Assembly: GCA_036897095.1 (NCBI GenBank)
Contig: JAYMSP010002532.1
Location: 1-23,731, forward strand
Length of the DNA: 23,731 nucleotides
Origin: Plantago elongata
Lineage: Eukaryota; Streptophyta; Magnoliopsida; Lamiales; Plantaginaceae
Direction of reading: 5' to 3'
This document shows, piece after piece, positions 9,207 through 20,228 of the stretch. Position 1 is the first letter of the stretch, and each line of letters begins with the position of its first letter. The notes below the pieces were generated by a model that searched no databases, was not told the origin of the DNA, and was given only the letters and a program-made list of their open reading frames with translations. The position numbers were made by a program, and so were the translations under genes.

Positions 9207-11130
9207 ACAACTCGAAAATAACACTCACAAGGTCTCATTTGGAAATGCACAAATTAAACGGTACGCAAATTCTACCTTCCATTATATGTTATCTTCCGCG
9301 TAACACTCAGTTGTTCTATTTGTTCGTGGCACGTCTTATGTTCCTTTAATGAACTAGGCCTTATCCAAAAGAAAAAAGATGGTATAATAGCATAATCTAG
9401 ACTGCTGATTTCACATAGGTCCCATGTAAAAGACTAATAATTGTGTTACATAATGTTTGAGAATACTTTTTCTTCTTGTAATGTAAATGAATACTTAAAG
9501 GTATTAAGAAATCCTATCAAGAAAATATAATTGAAGTTTGTTTGTTTGTAGTACAACCCGTGGGCTATGCCTTGTCATTTTCTTTTCACTAAATGTTAGA
9601 AATAACAAAGCTTCACAACCGATGGTTGTTACCAATAGTTTTGTCTTTGGTTACTGTATGAGATTAGCTTTCATTTAAGCTTAACATGACATCTGACCGA
9701 CACTAATTCTTGGAGGAGAGGTGTGTATTAGTCAATTAGGCCAAGAAAGTTCTCTGGAAAACTACTGATGCTAGCCCTTAAACCTGTAAAATGAAATAAT
9801 GGGAAAACAATAGGACTCCGTACTGTTGCCTTGTAGGTATAAGTTTATTGTTTTTATGAATCATATAGATAAATGTGTGGCATATGTACTTAATGTGCTA
9901 GTGTAATGTTACACCATGTTTAACATTAGTTTTAGAACAAAACAGGACCATGCTTTGTCTCATTGTCTGCTAGTCTCGCACTCATGTTCTTGATGACCGT
10001 TGTGTGAGAAAAATTGGAAGAAGCACAAGTTACAGTTTTTATTCCTATTAGGTAACATAGGATTCCTGGCTAGTTGGCCACTAGTAACACTGTAAGATGC
10101 ATACAAGTACCATCAAGCATTTGTGAATTTATTGTAGTTGCAGGAGACAACATCACCTATGCTAAGAGCCAGTACAATATGGCAATTTTAGTAAAGGACA
10201 TTCACTTGTTAGCTAGTGAGTGTAGTAGTAGTAGTTGGTGTAGTAAAGATGAACCTGTTGGGACCGCATCCGTAAGCCTTAGCTGGTCTTGGAAGTAAGA
10301 ATCATTCGGTTTCGTTTTTTTTGGTATAACTGCGTTACATGCTTCTATGTTTGGACCACTTGGAAGGACCTTGTCAAGAATTTGGCGTGGTTACACTGTT
10401 TCTTTGTAACATTTCTGTTTTGTTCTATAAACGTCTTTGGATTCAACAAAGTCACCATCTATTTTTTCGGTTTTAACTTCTTTTAGCGTGATCATCAGGC
10501 AACTCCCTACAAAATGTCGTATTTGAGCCTCAATTTTATTGCTTGACGGTTAAAGATAGAATCCCACAAGGCCGTAACATGGTCTGTCTTGTACTCACCC
10601 CTATATTGTTTGGAATATTGCATATTCATCCCCTTGGTATTTAGATGTGAACATCATCTTAGGATATTAAATGATTTATACGTCTTTCAGAGGGTTTAGT
10701 GTAAATTCTCAACCGTAGATAAGAGTATTTCTAATTTCATGATCACAGCCTCACCAAGAACACCCAATACTCCACTAATACACTGATTAGCTTGAAATTG
10801 ATGAATTGTTGGACTGAATATGGTAATGCACTAAAGATGCATGTGTCAGTAATCCGTCTTGGATAAAAACTTTTTGACATTTCCCCCGACAAACTTCAAT
10901 CAAGAAAATTTGGGGTCAAAAGATGGTCATGCTTAGAAAGAAGTGAACGTAAAGAAATCTCGAATTGCATCTCAAATTTCAATATCTTCATGACTGCAAA
11001 ACATGTAAAGAAAAATCAATAGTCCTGTAACTCTGAATGGAAGTGAAAACAGAACAATTATCTCCAAAGTCTAATCTACCCAAAAAAAGCCTATAACATC
11101 AAAGCACCTTAAAGTTGTAGTCGTATCATA
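9207..11130 (+). other. 3' untranslated and intergenic sequence, no second gene seen
   Basis: The phospholipase stop TAA is at 9204-9206. No strong AATAAA signal or terminal repeat is obvious near by, so the 3' end cannot be placed. Short frames at 10074-10298 and 10289-10486 start with non-ATG codons, show no family resemblance and are treated as chance. I see no repeat or RNA gene in this stretch. Confidence 0.5.
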
Positions 11131-11324
11131 CTACCTCAGTCCCGTTTATAACGAAACATTTTTCATATACACGTTTTTTAAGAAAAATTATGTAGAATGT
11201 GGTTAAGAATGAGTTTGAGAAAAATGAGTTGGATTGTGGGGTTATTTTCATAAATAAAAAATTGTTTCATTTTAGTAAGACGCTCAAAATGAAAATTATT
11301 TCACTTTTAGTGGCACGGAGAGAT
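11131..11324. mobile_element. Stowaway-type MITE (Tc1/mariner class)
   Basis: It is a 194-bp element. The left end is CTACCTCAGTCCCG and the right end, reverse-complemented, is ATCTCTCCGTGCCACTAA; both resemble the Stowaway consensus CTCCCTCCGTCCC. TA dinucleotides flank both sides (11129-11130 and 11325-11326), as expected for this family. The interior is AT-rich and non-coding, with GAAACATTTTTC-like and GAAAATTATTTCAC-like inverted internal blocks. Confidence 0.75.
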
Positions 11325-12840
11325 TAATAGTCTTTCCAATTTCCCTCCATGATCTCTGAACTTTCTTTCAAAATCCTAATGAAGCAAACTTTTACTAATC
11401 CTGTTTATTTGCACTTTTGAAGCAATACTGTCTGGCTCTGGCATGGGATTATATTCCACATTGGGTGGATTACAGCCTTGTTGAGTTCTCGTCATAATGC
11501 TATAAGAAAATCCAACTGTAGACCATGTAGATTTAACTAATTCATTCAACTCTGCTGATTGCAATATTTTCGGAAACTATAATTTTATTACCAAGTGAAT
11601 GAATCAACTACATTCACATAGGGTACATTGGTACAATTTGCATGTAGACCTATGTCTACCTAAGAATTTTCCAATCGTCTAAGCTTCTACTGATGCTTAA
11701 GCTTAAATGAATCCGAGTTTGAAACACTGCAATAGTTTATGCAATGTGAGTTATTCACTTTCACTTAATTTACTCATACTTCTTGAATGCAGGTGAACAT
11801 CAAAACATGTATGAACTGAAAGAAGGGGAAAAAATATATATATATACAAGATGAAAAGTAATATAGCCTGCTTTTACTTTTGAAGACATAGGAGAAGTGG
11901 GACTTTGGGTGTGAAAAAAGGGCTGACAAATATGAAGAGAAAATGGAGAAAAAAAGGAAAGAAGTTGGGTGGGTGAATGAATCTTGGTGGGATTCTTTGC
12001 CTGCCAGAGACCAGACATGGTGGTTTGCCAAATGCCACCAGTCTATGGAGGTTAGGAAAAATGAAAAGAACATAGAAGAGATATTAAGAAATTTGTTCAC
12101 ATTTCAATCAAGAAAACTTGTCTATTTGGGAAAGTTCTTTGTTCATAGTGTGTGTAATTGTTTTGTTTTGACTTCCCAAAATGTGTGTTGAGTAATGAGT
12201 ACTTAGTAGTAGTGGTGTATAAAGACACCCCATGAGTTTAGCTTAAGTTCTTGGCCGTATCATATAATGCTTGTCAAATTTCACTTGGGTTTTTTAGTTG
12301 TCAAGGGATTCTTTCTTTCTTTTTCTTTTTTCTCAGGGGAAAATTGATTGGATTGATGTGTAGAGTTTAGTATGGACCATTTCATGTACAAAATGAGACA
12401 TAGATGGACCCTCTTATTCTAATGGGAAAAATTCTTTTACTTTAACATAATTCATCCATTTTTTTATTTTTATATTTTTGTTGCTGAAACATGCCTTTTT
12501 CTACTGTACTTGATAACTTGAATCTGAATTGATGGGCTTGTTTAATTCTTGACTGTTAGTTCTTTTCATGTGACTGTTGATTTGGAGTTTTAGTTAGTTA
12601 GGAAAATGGATGTAATTGGTAGCTGCAGTTGAAGTTTACTAATCATGATAATCGACCAGTACTATTTGACAAACACTAATTTTGCTCACTTTTCATGCCC
12701 TCTCTCTCTCTGCTTCTTTCTCTAATTCATTCAGAATATTTTTATATGAGAATTAATAGAGATATATTCTATTAAGTTAAATAACATATGAATTCACACC
12801 CCAGAGACAAACAAATTTTGCGGAGGTATATATACATCTG
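11325..12840. other. Intergenic stretch with a small hairpin at 12013-12044
   Basis: No gene is recognised. An open frame at 11943-12191 gives an 82-residue peptide rich in Lys, Glu and Trp that I cannot assign. It contains a hairpin, AGAC-A-TGGTGG (12013-12023) with CCACCA-GTCT (12035-12044), one bulge and an 11-base loop. The arm is too short for a microRNA precursor. TC-rich runs lie at about 12310-12335 and 12702-12723. Confidence 0.4.
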
Positions 12841-12859
12841 CTCTGTTTAGTGGTGCTGG

Positions 12860-13985
12860 TGATACCGAATTAAGTTGTTCGTTAAAAAGTTCAGTCAACA
12901 TTTAAATTAAACTAGACGTCGGCTAACACGAACATGTTCCCGAGCAAGTTCGTCTCACTGTAGAGCTGGAAATGATCATTCTGACAAAATCATCGTTGTT
13001 CGTGAGAAAATAATTAATTTAACATATATTTAAATTTATTTATTTACTTATATATAAATAAATATATTTTATGACATTCTTGAAAGGTCTTGTATGAATA
13101 TATGTTCGACTTTTGAAATTTATATATCTCTTTCTGTATTTATGAATTTCAAATTTCATTTTCGAGCTCTAAAAAAAATAAAATTAGTCGAGCGCTTTGT
13201 TTCTCACGAGCAAAATCAAATCAAGCGTTCACAAGTAAATATGAGTCGAGCTTATCAAGCTGCTCGCGAGCAAGTCGATCTTTTAACGAACAGTTCACGA
13301 GTACAATTATAAAAAGCTCGAGGATCATAAGTAAATATAAAATTTTGTTAATCACTGATTTATTAAGTTAAAGTGTGACTCGATTAACTCGTTTAACAAT
13401 TCAGCTCCGTTCCACGATAAGCTTTTAATTTGCCATTTTAATTGTTGCATGCAAATCTTTTGATTTACATTTCTTTGTAATGCTTCAATTTACATGTAAT
13501 CTCTACTTTATTCATTTTGTCTTAAAATGAAGTGATCGTTGATATATCCGTGTCAAGTAATTTCATAATTATGGATATGCAAGATGATGAGTACGTTTAA
13601 TATTAATATATGCGTAATGAATTGTTGTTACATCTAGTAATGTTATGGAAGCTGAATTCACTCTCGTTTCGTTTAATATTAATATATGCGTCATGAAGTA
13701 TTGTTACATCTAGTAATGTTATGGAAGTTGAATTCACACTCGTTTCGTTATTGATTCGAATTTAGTTCGACTCGATAAATTTCGTTAAGAGTAAGTGTTT
13801 TGATAAATTATAATATTTTATACATATTTTTATAAATAAAGTTCATATATTTTCGAGTTTAAGTTCGAGCTCATTTCGTTAACGAGTCGAGTTGAAGTTC
13901 GACTTGATTAAGTTTGAGGTTAAGCTCAAGCTTAAGTATAAATATACTCGGCTAGATTTGACTCGGCTCGAAAATCATCACAAGT
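12860..13985. repeat. GAGCTCG/CGAGTCGAG-rich dispersed repeat block
   Basis: Many short variants of TCGAGC, GAGTCGAG, TTCGAGCTC and AGCTCGAGG occur in both orientations (for example 13183-13330, 13386-13410, 13748-13785, 13852-13970), separated by AT-rich DNA. Such clusters are common in subterminal regions of old plant transposable elements. No terminal repeats, transposase or target duplication could be placed, so the superfamily is unknown. Confidence 0.45.
13595..13746. repeat. 76-bp tandem duplication
   Basis: Two abutting copies, 13595-13670 and 13671-13746, both begin GTTTAATATTAATATATGCG and end ACTCGTTTC or CTCTCGTTTC. They have equal length and I count five substitutions and no indel. 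The duplication therefore looks younger than the degenerate block that contains it. Confidence 0.9.
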
Positions 13986-14183
13986 TACATTTAAATTCTA
14001 AGGTTTCTATTTCGAAGAAATAGGCTGGTTTTATGTACGTACCCATGACGCATCAAAATTCTTGCCATACAAAAGTGGCAAATTATAACCTAGACCCGAT
14101 CATTTATGAATTTTCATAATGCTTTTGGTTTGAAATCTTTTTTCACACAACTATAAGACAGTTTCATTTTTTATATGATAATA

Positions 14184-15091
14184 CACTATAACAATCATCC
14201 TCTAAATTTATGTACTCCGGTTAATATTTTCATTAAATTGTTGATGTGGCAGTGGCAGCCGGAGTTTCAATTTTCCCCCAAAATATGTATATTGATCGTA
14301 TTTGAGCGATTTTGACAAAAAAACAAAACTATATTATGAGGACACGTGTCACAATTTTATTTAATTTAGATATTTTATTTAAAAAATATAAAATAAATTT
14401 TAAATTGAAATAAAAATATAAGTAAAATTATAATAATTAATTTTTTAACTTTTAATATATAAAAATAGTAATAAAAGACATTCTATATTTTATTACATAT
14501 AAAATACATAAATAAAATAAAAATAAATTTTGTAAATGCGATTCGTTATACTAAAAAAAGACGAATTACTTGTTAGAATCCAAAATTCCAATCGAAAGTT
14601 TATTGTATCAAATTTCATTTTTGATTTTTTGTATTTTGGTATATGTAATCAAATGTAAAATTTTTTTTTATATTTTTTAAATATTTTTAAATTATATTAA
14701 ACAATTTATAGTCATAAACAATTTATACCCAAAATTTTATCTATTAGTAATACATATCTATAAACTTTAAAGAATAGTGAATTAACTTTTTAAATTTAAA
14801 AATATTATTAATAAATAATTTTAAATTTTGATAATAATTTGTATAATTTTTTTTAATATATAAACTTAACTATATTTTCTTTAATGTATTTTGTTTGAAA
14901 TTAACGAAATTGTGATACGTGTCCTCATAATGTATTTTCATTTTAATATTTGGTCAAAATTACTCAAATACATTCAATATACGTATTTTGAGGGATAAAT
15001 CAGAACTCCGGCTGTCACATCATCAATTTATCCGGAAAATTGATTGGAGTACATAAATTTCAAGAAAATTTCAAGGATGATTGTTGTAGTG
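14184..15091. mobile_element. Long-TIR non-autonomous DNA transposon with CACTA-like tips
   Basis: The left tip CACTATAACAATCATCC (14184) and the reverse-complemented right tip CACTACAACAATCATCC (15091) start inverted repeats about 180-190 bp long (14184-14367 and 14901-15091). Shared blocks include TTTATGTACTCC, GCCGGAGTT, GTATATTGA and TATGAGGACACGT. The centre (14368-14900) is very AT-rich with no coding capacity. Tips reading CACTAYAA suggest the CACTA superfamily, but the expected 3-bp target duplication is not seen (left flank ATA, right flank TAT). A TA duplication is possible. Classification is therefore open. Confidence 0.8.
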
Positions 15092-16020
15092 TATTAAAAT
15101 TGGACAAGACCGGTCTATCATATTAAAAATGAAACTAAAAATGGAACTGTCTCATCGAAACAAATTGCCGCTCAACCAGTTATATCGATAGATTACTCTT
15201 AAAAAGAAAACAATATCGATCGATTATGTGTGATGACAATTGCAATATTCTATTGTATTGCGAGATGATCACTCGGAGCCATATAATTAGAAAATTTGTT
15301 TGCTATTGTCTTGATTGAGACCAGACTTACATTAGATCATCAGTAGATAACCATCATCCACGAACACACAATTAAAGAATAAGTCATTTTCTTAATTGTC
15401 AAACTTGAATTATTGATCGGAAGGCGATATATGGGCACTAGAAACTTATTACAAAAAAAATCACATCAATTAAGTCACATAGCTAATAAATCACTAGTTA
15501 GTTTGTTTTGGTTGAATTATGTACCATGTAATGATGTAACCTTCTTCTTGATTGTTAATGACAGGAGGGCGTCACACCATTAAGCAGCTAGTCATGACTT
15601 GCGTGTTCAACTTCAATCTGATCTCTCTTAATTTATGAGTCCATTGTATGTATGCATGCGTACAATGACCATTCTTATCCTTTTCCACTATACATATCTT
15701 CATCATGTCCATGACATTGATATTCAAACAGAAAAATCAATGGCAAATTAGAATATTCTCTAACGAAACTTCACCAACTTTAGCTTTGGTTTCGACTATA
15801 ATCATAAAGGTATGAATATGATTATAGTACTGCTTTAAAATAAGTGAATGAAACAGTTCCTAAACAGTTAACTGGACGGATCAAATTAATTACTTGGACT
15901 AAAAGTGAGGGATAGTTTACACTAACTTTTCATCTTCAATAATTCTTTATAAAAAACTCGTTACGTATATATACATTGTTACGTATATACACACTAGCTG
16001 GATTGAGAACCTAATCAAAT
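15092..16020. other. Intergenic stretch, no gene recognised
   Basis: The first 60 bases form one arm of an outer inverted repeat around the TIR element (15116-15152 pairs with 14156-14180). Near 15961-15989 the 11-mer TTACGTATATA occurs twice, 18 bases apart. No ORF of interest, RNA gene or complete repeat was found. Confidence 0.45.
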
Positions 16021-16021
16021 T

Positions 16022-16330
16022 ATGCTCTGTTTAACAAAACTAGTTGAAAAGTTAACTTATAATTGCTCAAATAGCTTTACTTTCAACAAGTTAACTTGTC
16101 AACCAGCTAGCTTATTTGAGAAGTTGCACATTTATTTATGTAATAAGTTGTTTTTATCAAAAAGGCTTATAGATAGGGGCGGACTGCCCCCGTCCCCAAC
16201 CGAGATTTTTTATTTTATTTTATAGATAATATTTTAAAAATTTTGAATTTTGACCCTCTAACTCTCGAAAGACCCATATATAATTTTGTCTTCTGAAGTT
16301 GAAATTTTACGTCCGTTTTTATTTATAAAG
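16022..16330. mobile_element. Degenerate hAT-like MITE fragments
   Basis: CTCTGTTTAACAAAACTAG at about 16025, followed by AGTTAACTT, CAACCAGCTAGCTTATTTGA and similar strings, recalls plant hAT-type MITEs. A second piece begins TAGGGGCGGACTGCCCC near 16174 and continues with TTTTGAATTTTGACCCTC, also seen in decayed plant hAT elements. Ends and target duplications are not clear. The call rests on general resemblance. Confidence 0.3.
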
Positions 16331-16374
16331 CTGAAAGATTAGTGATAAACCAAGCTCTTCAAATCATGATACAT

Positions 16375-16956
16375 GAATGATGATCAGGATTTAATACTTT
16401 AATAATTACTAAGACACATCTTAGTGCAATGATTACAAAACTTCACAGTAAATTATGACGAGTATGATCAGTACACTATACGACTCGATAAAAATTTATA
16501 TGAAAACAGAATAACATCGAAAATAAACAGAGATAAAATATAAGTTGATAATCCACCGAATTTCAAGGCGAAAGTACCGCGCCCCCTCTTTCTCTTACGT
16601 AATTAAAGGATTACTCTAATTGTCTATTTTTGCAAGGGCATATAAGAAATAGTGCTTTGGTTTAAATAATGATTTAAATAATAATTTCTTTAAAAGTCCA
16701 ACTCTTTTGAATGCCTTGTTAGTAAGGATCTATATGAATGATCAATAATGAATATAAGGGAACTACTCTAACTCTATTTTAGGAATATAATTTATTATGA
16801 TAGTGAATAAAAGTAAAACTTATATTTAAGTTAATCGAAGTCTAGTTCGATTAGGACTTTGAGTGCGAGTCATATATCCAGTATAGTCGATATACCATCA
16901 TTGGTATACTTAGTACACTGGACACATAATTCTGAAGTGTAACCAGTACACTTACA
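16375..16956 (-). repeat. 3' LTR of element B
   Basis: The outer start is fixed on the minus strand by TGTAAGTGTACTGG directly after the polypurine tract (16956 downward). The other end is less certain; a TG at 16375 is a reasonable tip, giving about 580 bp, shorter than the 958-bp LTR of element A. Shared with A are GATAATCCACCGAA and GGCGAAAGTACC near 16549-16578 and AATAATGAATATAA near 16745-16758. The partner 5' LTR would lie beyond the right edge. Confidence 0.6.
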
Positions 16957-16967
16957 TTCCCTCCCTT
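16957..16967 (-). other. Polypurine tract of element B
   Basis: The minus strand reads AAGGGAGGGAA immediately before the LTR start. This is the plus-strand primer site of LTR retrotransposons. Upstream the minus strand has GACATGTTTGTGATG, then TTGGCAAAAACT, a familiar lead-in in this lineage. Confidence 0.8.
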
Positions 16968-17160
16968 AGTTTTTGCCAATCTTCACATCACAAACATGTC
17001 AAAACAAGTGCAAGATAAAAATGCTCTCTCTTCATAAAGTAGATCATTGCCAGTTCGACACAAGATAGAAAATTAGAATCCTAAGAATATTACGGACCAG
17101 AATACCACCGGGAACAAACTCCCTGTCAAAATATAGTTAAAGAAAAGATATCGGGTGTCT

Positions 17161-18850
17161 TCAATATACCCTAATCTTCCGGTTCTGCATCTTGAGCTCC
17201 TCCTTGCTCTCCTCCATGTTCTTCATCATTCTACACTTGTTGATCCAGTCCCCCTTGATGTGCTGAAAGCAAAGACTGCGCAGTTGCTCTCATCAGTCGA
17301 AGTACCTCAATATGCTGATCAAAGCTCGCAAGTTGCATGGAGAACCTCTCGTGGAATAGTTACTAATCCAACTTCATCCACTGTACTGCTGGCAACATCA
17401 AACCATGGCAGATCTGAGGTGTGTGTCCCGCCGATAAACGTCGGGTGAATCTTGAATTGTCCAATGTCCACTAGTTCATCCTTCTTCTTGGGCACAAATC
17501 CATGTGAGACCAGAATCCTGTAAATCAAGGAAGGATATGGGAGTATAGTGGAGTTACCCTTACCAAGGACATTTGCAATATGTCCAAACACACGCTGCCC
17601 AAAATCAAAAGGCATTCCCATCTTCAGCCGGTGGATCAAGGTAGCAATTTAACAAGTGACATAAGTCACATTTGAAGTTGGGAGCCAGTTCTTAAATGCC
17701 AGATGATACAACACCATACTGAGTGATGTGATCCGGGAGAGAGGAGGCTTAGCCCGTGGCAGCCACTGAGTCATTTTGCCACCAATCAGTTCCTTGATAA
17801 CTTCATCTTTGTTAAGAGATGTCTCTGATACACCCTCAACCAGCAAACCCCAGATGTTGTTAATGATTGCAGGTGTTACTGAGTAGATTTTCTTATGAAG
17901 ATACACCTTACAATATCAATCAAACTTGGAGTCACCAAACTTCTCATCCATATTGCAGTAAAACTCTCGAATGACATCAGGCACAAAGGAACTAAGAGAT
18001 AGCACAGTAGAAAGCAGATTCATAGCTTCTAATAAGTGATAAACTCTATGGGTTTTGAACTCTGAAGCACACAAACTCTTCTCAGGAAACACAATTTTTC
18101 CTCAAATTGATAAAATGATTCACGCATGTCTTTGGTATAAAGCCTATCATCATATGCACAAGAAGCAGTATATGGAGAGGTACCTTTTGAAGGTTGAGCT
18201 GGGGGGTTTTGTCACCTTACCTTTGTCCTTGGCTCTGGAAGAGCGAGCAGATAGTGTTGGTGTAGACTCTGCATCCAACTCATCAGAGTCTAATTTATCC
18301 ACATCTACCACTGTGGTGGGAGGCGGTGATGCAGCCTATGAGGGTAAGTCCTCGGGCAGTTACTCTACAACAACAGTTGCCGGATCCGCCACTGGTGGTG
18401 TGTCCACCACACTAGTAGAAGTAGTTGGCCGGGAGATCAAATTCAATTGTCTCCTCCACGTGTGTTGGACTCACTTGTCCCGCTGGAGGGGCATCAGTGG
18501 GAGTTTTTGGGAGCTCTGCTGTAGCCGGATCATCATCCGCCATGCCAGTCATTGGAGTAGCGACCCTTGAATTGACGACATCAGCCTCGTCTCCAAATTC
18601 AGAAACAAGAACCACCGTCTGGCGCCGGATTGTGTATGGTACCGAGGAGTGAGAGAAGCCAATATGTTGAACGGTCTGCTCCGACGGTTCATATACCACT
18701 GTAGAAAGCGGTAAAGCACACGGAGCTATCGGGGGCAACAATGTTGATCGGAATTGGGCTAGGTATGGGAGTTTCCGATGGACGAGAGCTCTTTTTGGAG
18801 GGGCTAAGTGAGGTGTTGAGACGATGTTTGACAGACCGTCGAGGGCCCAT
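17161..18850 (-). pseudogene. Second ORF of element B in the env-like position; resembles plant Transposase_32 ('putative plant transposon protein')
   Basis: The start is the ATG at 18848-18850, giving MGPRRSVKHRLNTSL, a basic, Ser/Pro-rich N-terminus with KK/RR clusters. After a frame change near 18735 comes a Pro/Thr/Ala-rich acidic section (18412-18730). The conserved part lies at about 17319-18000 and includes VPDVIREFYCNM, LHKKIYSVTPAIINNIWG, LVEGVSETS, LYHLAFKNWLPTSNV and GMPFDFGQRVFGHI. This matches what I know of the Transposase_32 family, abundant in plant genomes and of unproven function. The tail (17161-17318) is Gln/Glu/Lys-rich and probably coiled-coil. In-frame stops lie near 17649-17651 and 17907-17916, and there are at least three frame changes, so it is not expressed as one protein. 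Its place between pol and the polypurine tract is that of Sirevirus env-like ORFs. Whether it was ever an envelope-like protein is not supported by any signal peptide or membrane segment here. Confidence 0.65.
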
Positions 18851-20228
18851 GGTAGATCAAGGTGCAGTGGGAGAGTATTAAGTACACAGTAGTCAATTTG
18901 GGAATTTCGGATGGAGATGAGTGAGTGGGATACTGAATAGTCGGGTATTTAGAGAGGAGGATATGAAGAGACACGTATCATATGCTGGGTGGGAATTGGG
19001 AAAGTGGAGGAGTGGGAAGAGTGAAATTGATTACATGGTGTAACCGAAACATACTAATAATAGGCACAAGTGAATTCAAACACCATAAAGAAAAACAAAC
19101 GAAATTTTGAAAAATCTTTTGAAAAGAGTTTTAGAAAATTGAATTTATTTATTTTTATTTTGTAAAAATATTACAAGAGATCAGAGACGAGTGAAAATCC
19201 AAAAAAGTGGGAAGAAAATAAAACTTAAGTGATAATCCTATGTCATGGTACAACAAGACCTAGAACAAGCACTTAAACTTAAAACTTACCCGTTAGCTAA
19301 TAACCCCAAGGTCTCTATACTCTAGCACTCACCACCCCACAAATAACCATGCATATGCAAATGAACACTGACCAGTGAGTTACAGCAACTCAGAACTTTG
19401 CACCTGGTGTGGTGGCGACACTCACTACGAATCAGCACACATAAGACCAACCAATATCAGGAAAATCTCCACAGAAAAAGAAAAGAGAAGGAAGAATGAA
19501 TGCAGTACATTGAGTAGGAATGGATCACTAGAACTCAAGGAGATACAGTCAAGCACATTTTATTATCCTAAACCTTGTCGACAAGAAGAGTAAAGCAAAG
19601 TTTTTCTTTTCTTTTCTTTTTTTCGTTCTTTTTTTGTTTGAAAAGGGCACACATTGAATGAAGGCAACTGGAGCCCCTAACACCCCAACAATGTCACTAG
19701 TCATTAACTCAGTGGACATGGTGTGCACATAGGACTGAATGTAGGCAATCAAAATCCCATACACCCCAATACCTTAATGCATGCACATTTACCAATCCAC
19801 GTTTATAGAGACCGCCTCAAGAAAAAAATCACACCGAATGCTGGCAATCGGAGTCCCAAGCACCCCGGCTTAATTGCAGTATGTATCTAGCAATCCCGAA
19901 CAACCGTAAAACATAAAAAAATGACAAGGAAAGTTTTATTAGGCTCAAAAGAAGTCAAGGTTCATTTGACCCACAACCCCTTGGTGTACTACACACACGA
20001 AAGATATATTTATTTTTTTTTGTAAAAGGAGATGAGCACAACCAGAGGAGGGAAAAAATGAGAAACCAAAGAGTAAATATAGCCAGACACCATACAAGAT
20101 CAAGAGAGACAGAGACACTCACAGACAAGTAAGAAGGGATGAACAGTCAGAAATCATAACAAGGAAACAACACAAGCAGAACATGTATGGACCGGTGGTG
20201 TTTAGGACACGCCCAAGGGTCAGGGTTT
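18851..20228 (-). repeat. Pol-downstream spacer of element B, homologous to element A 668-1770
   Basis: This 1.4-kb non-coding stretch separates the RNase H stop from the second ORF. It holds poly-T/TTTTCTTTTC runs on the plus strand (19600-19640, 20008-20020) and the three-unit repeat. About 19400-20225 aligns with element A. From 18851 to 19390 I see no coding content; the purine-rich plus-strand composition continues. Confidence 0.7.
19649..19868 (-). repeat. Three-unit degenerate repeat in element B, in one reading frame
   Basis: Cores lie at about 19649-19690, 19712-19770 and 19830-19868, with GAATG anchors 81 and 99 bases apart, both multiples of three. On the minus strand the three cores encode GVLGTPIASI, GVYGILIAYIQSYVHT and GVLGAPVAFIQ in the same frame, interrupted by two stops between units 1 and 2. 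The same units occur in element A (1086-1304). Confidence 0.75.

Noticed and set aside
12013-12044. Possible microRNA precursor
   Set aside because: The stem is about 10 bp, far shorter than a plant miRNA duplex, and no known miRNA sequence is present.
11774-12100. Minus-strand 108-codon Phe/Ser-rich frame
   Set aside because: It reads A/G-rich plus-strand DNA in antisense; the composition explains the frame and there is no family resemblance.
17155-18652. Plus-strand frames at 17155-17448, 18055-18570 and 18425-18652
   Set aside because: They are antisense shadows of the minus-strand second ORF of element B, which carries the recognisable family motifs.
17161-18850. True envelope glycoprotein
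   Set aside because: No signal peptide, membrane segment or cleavage site is visible; only its position is env-like.
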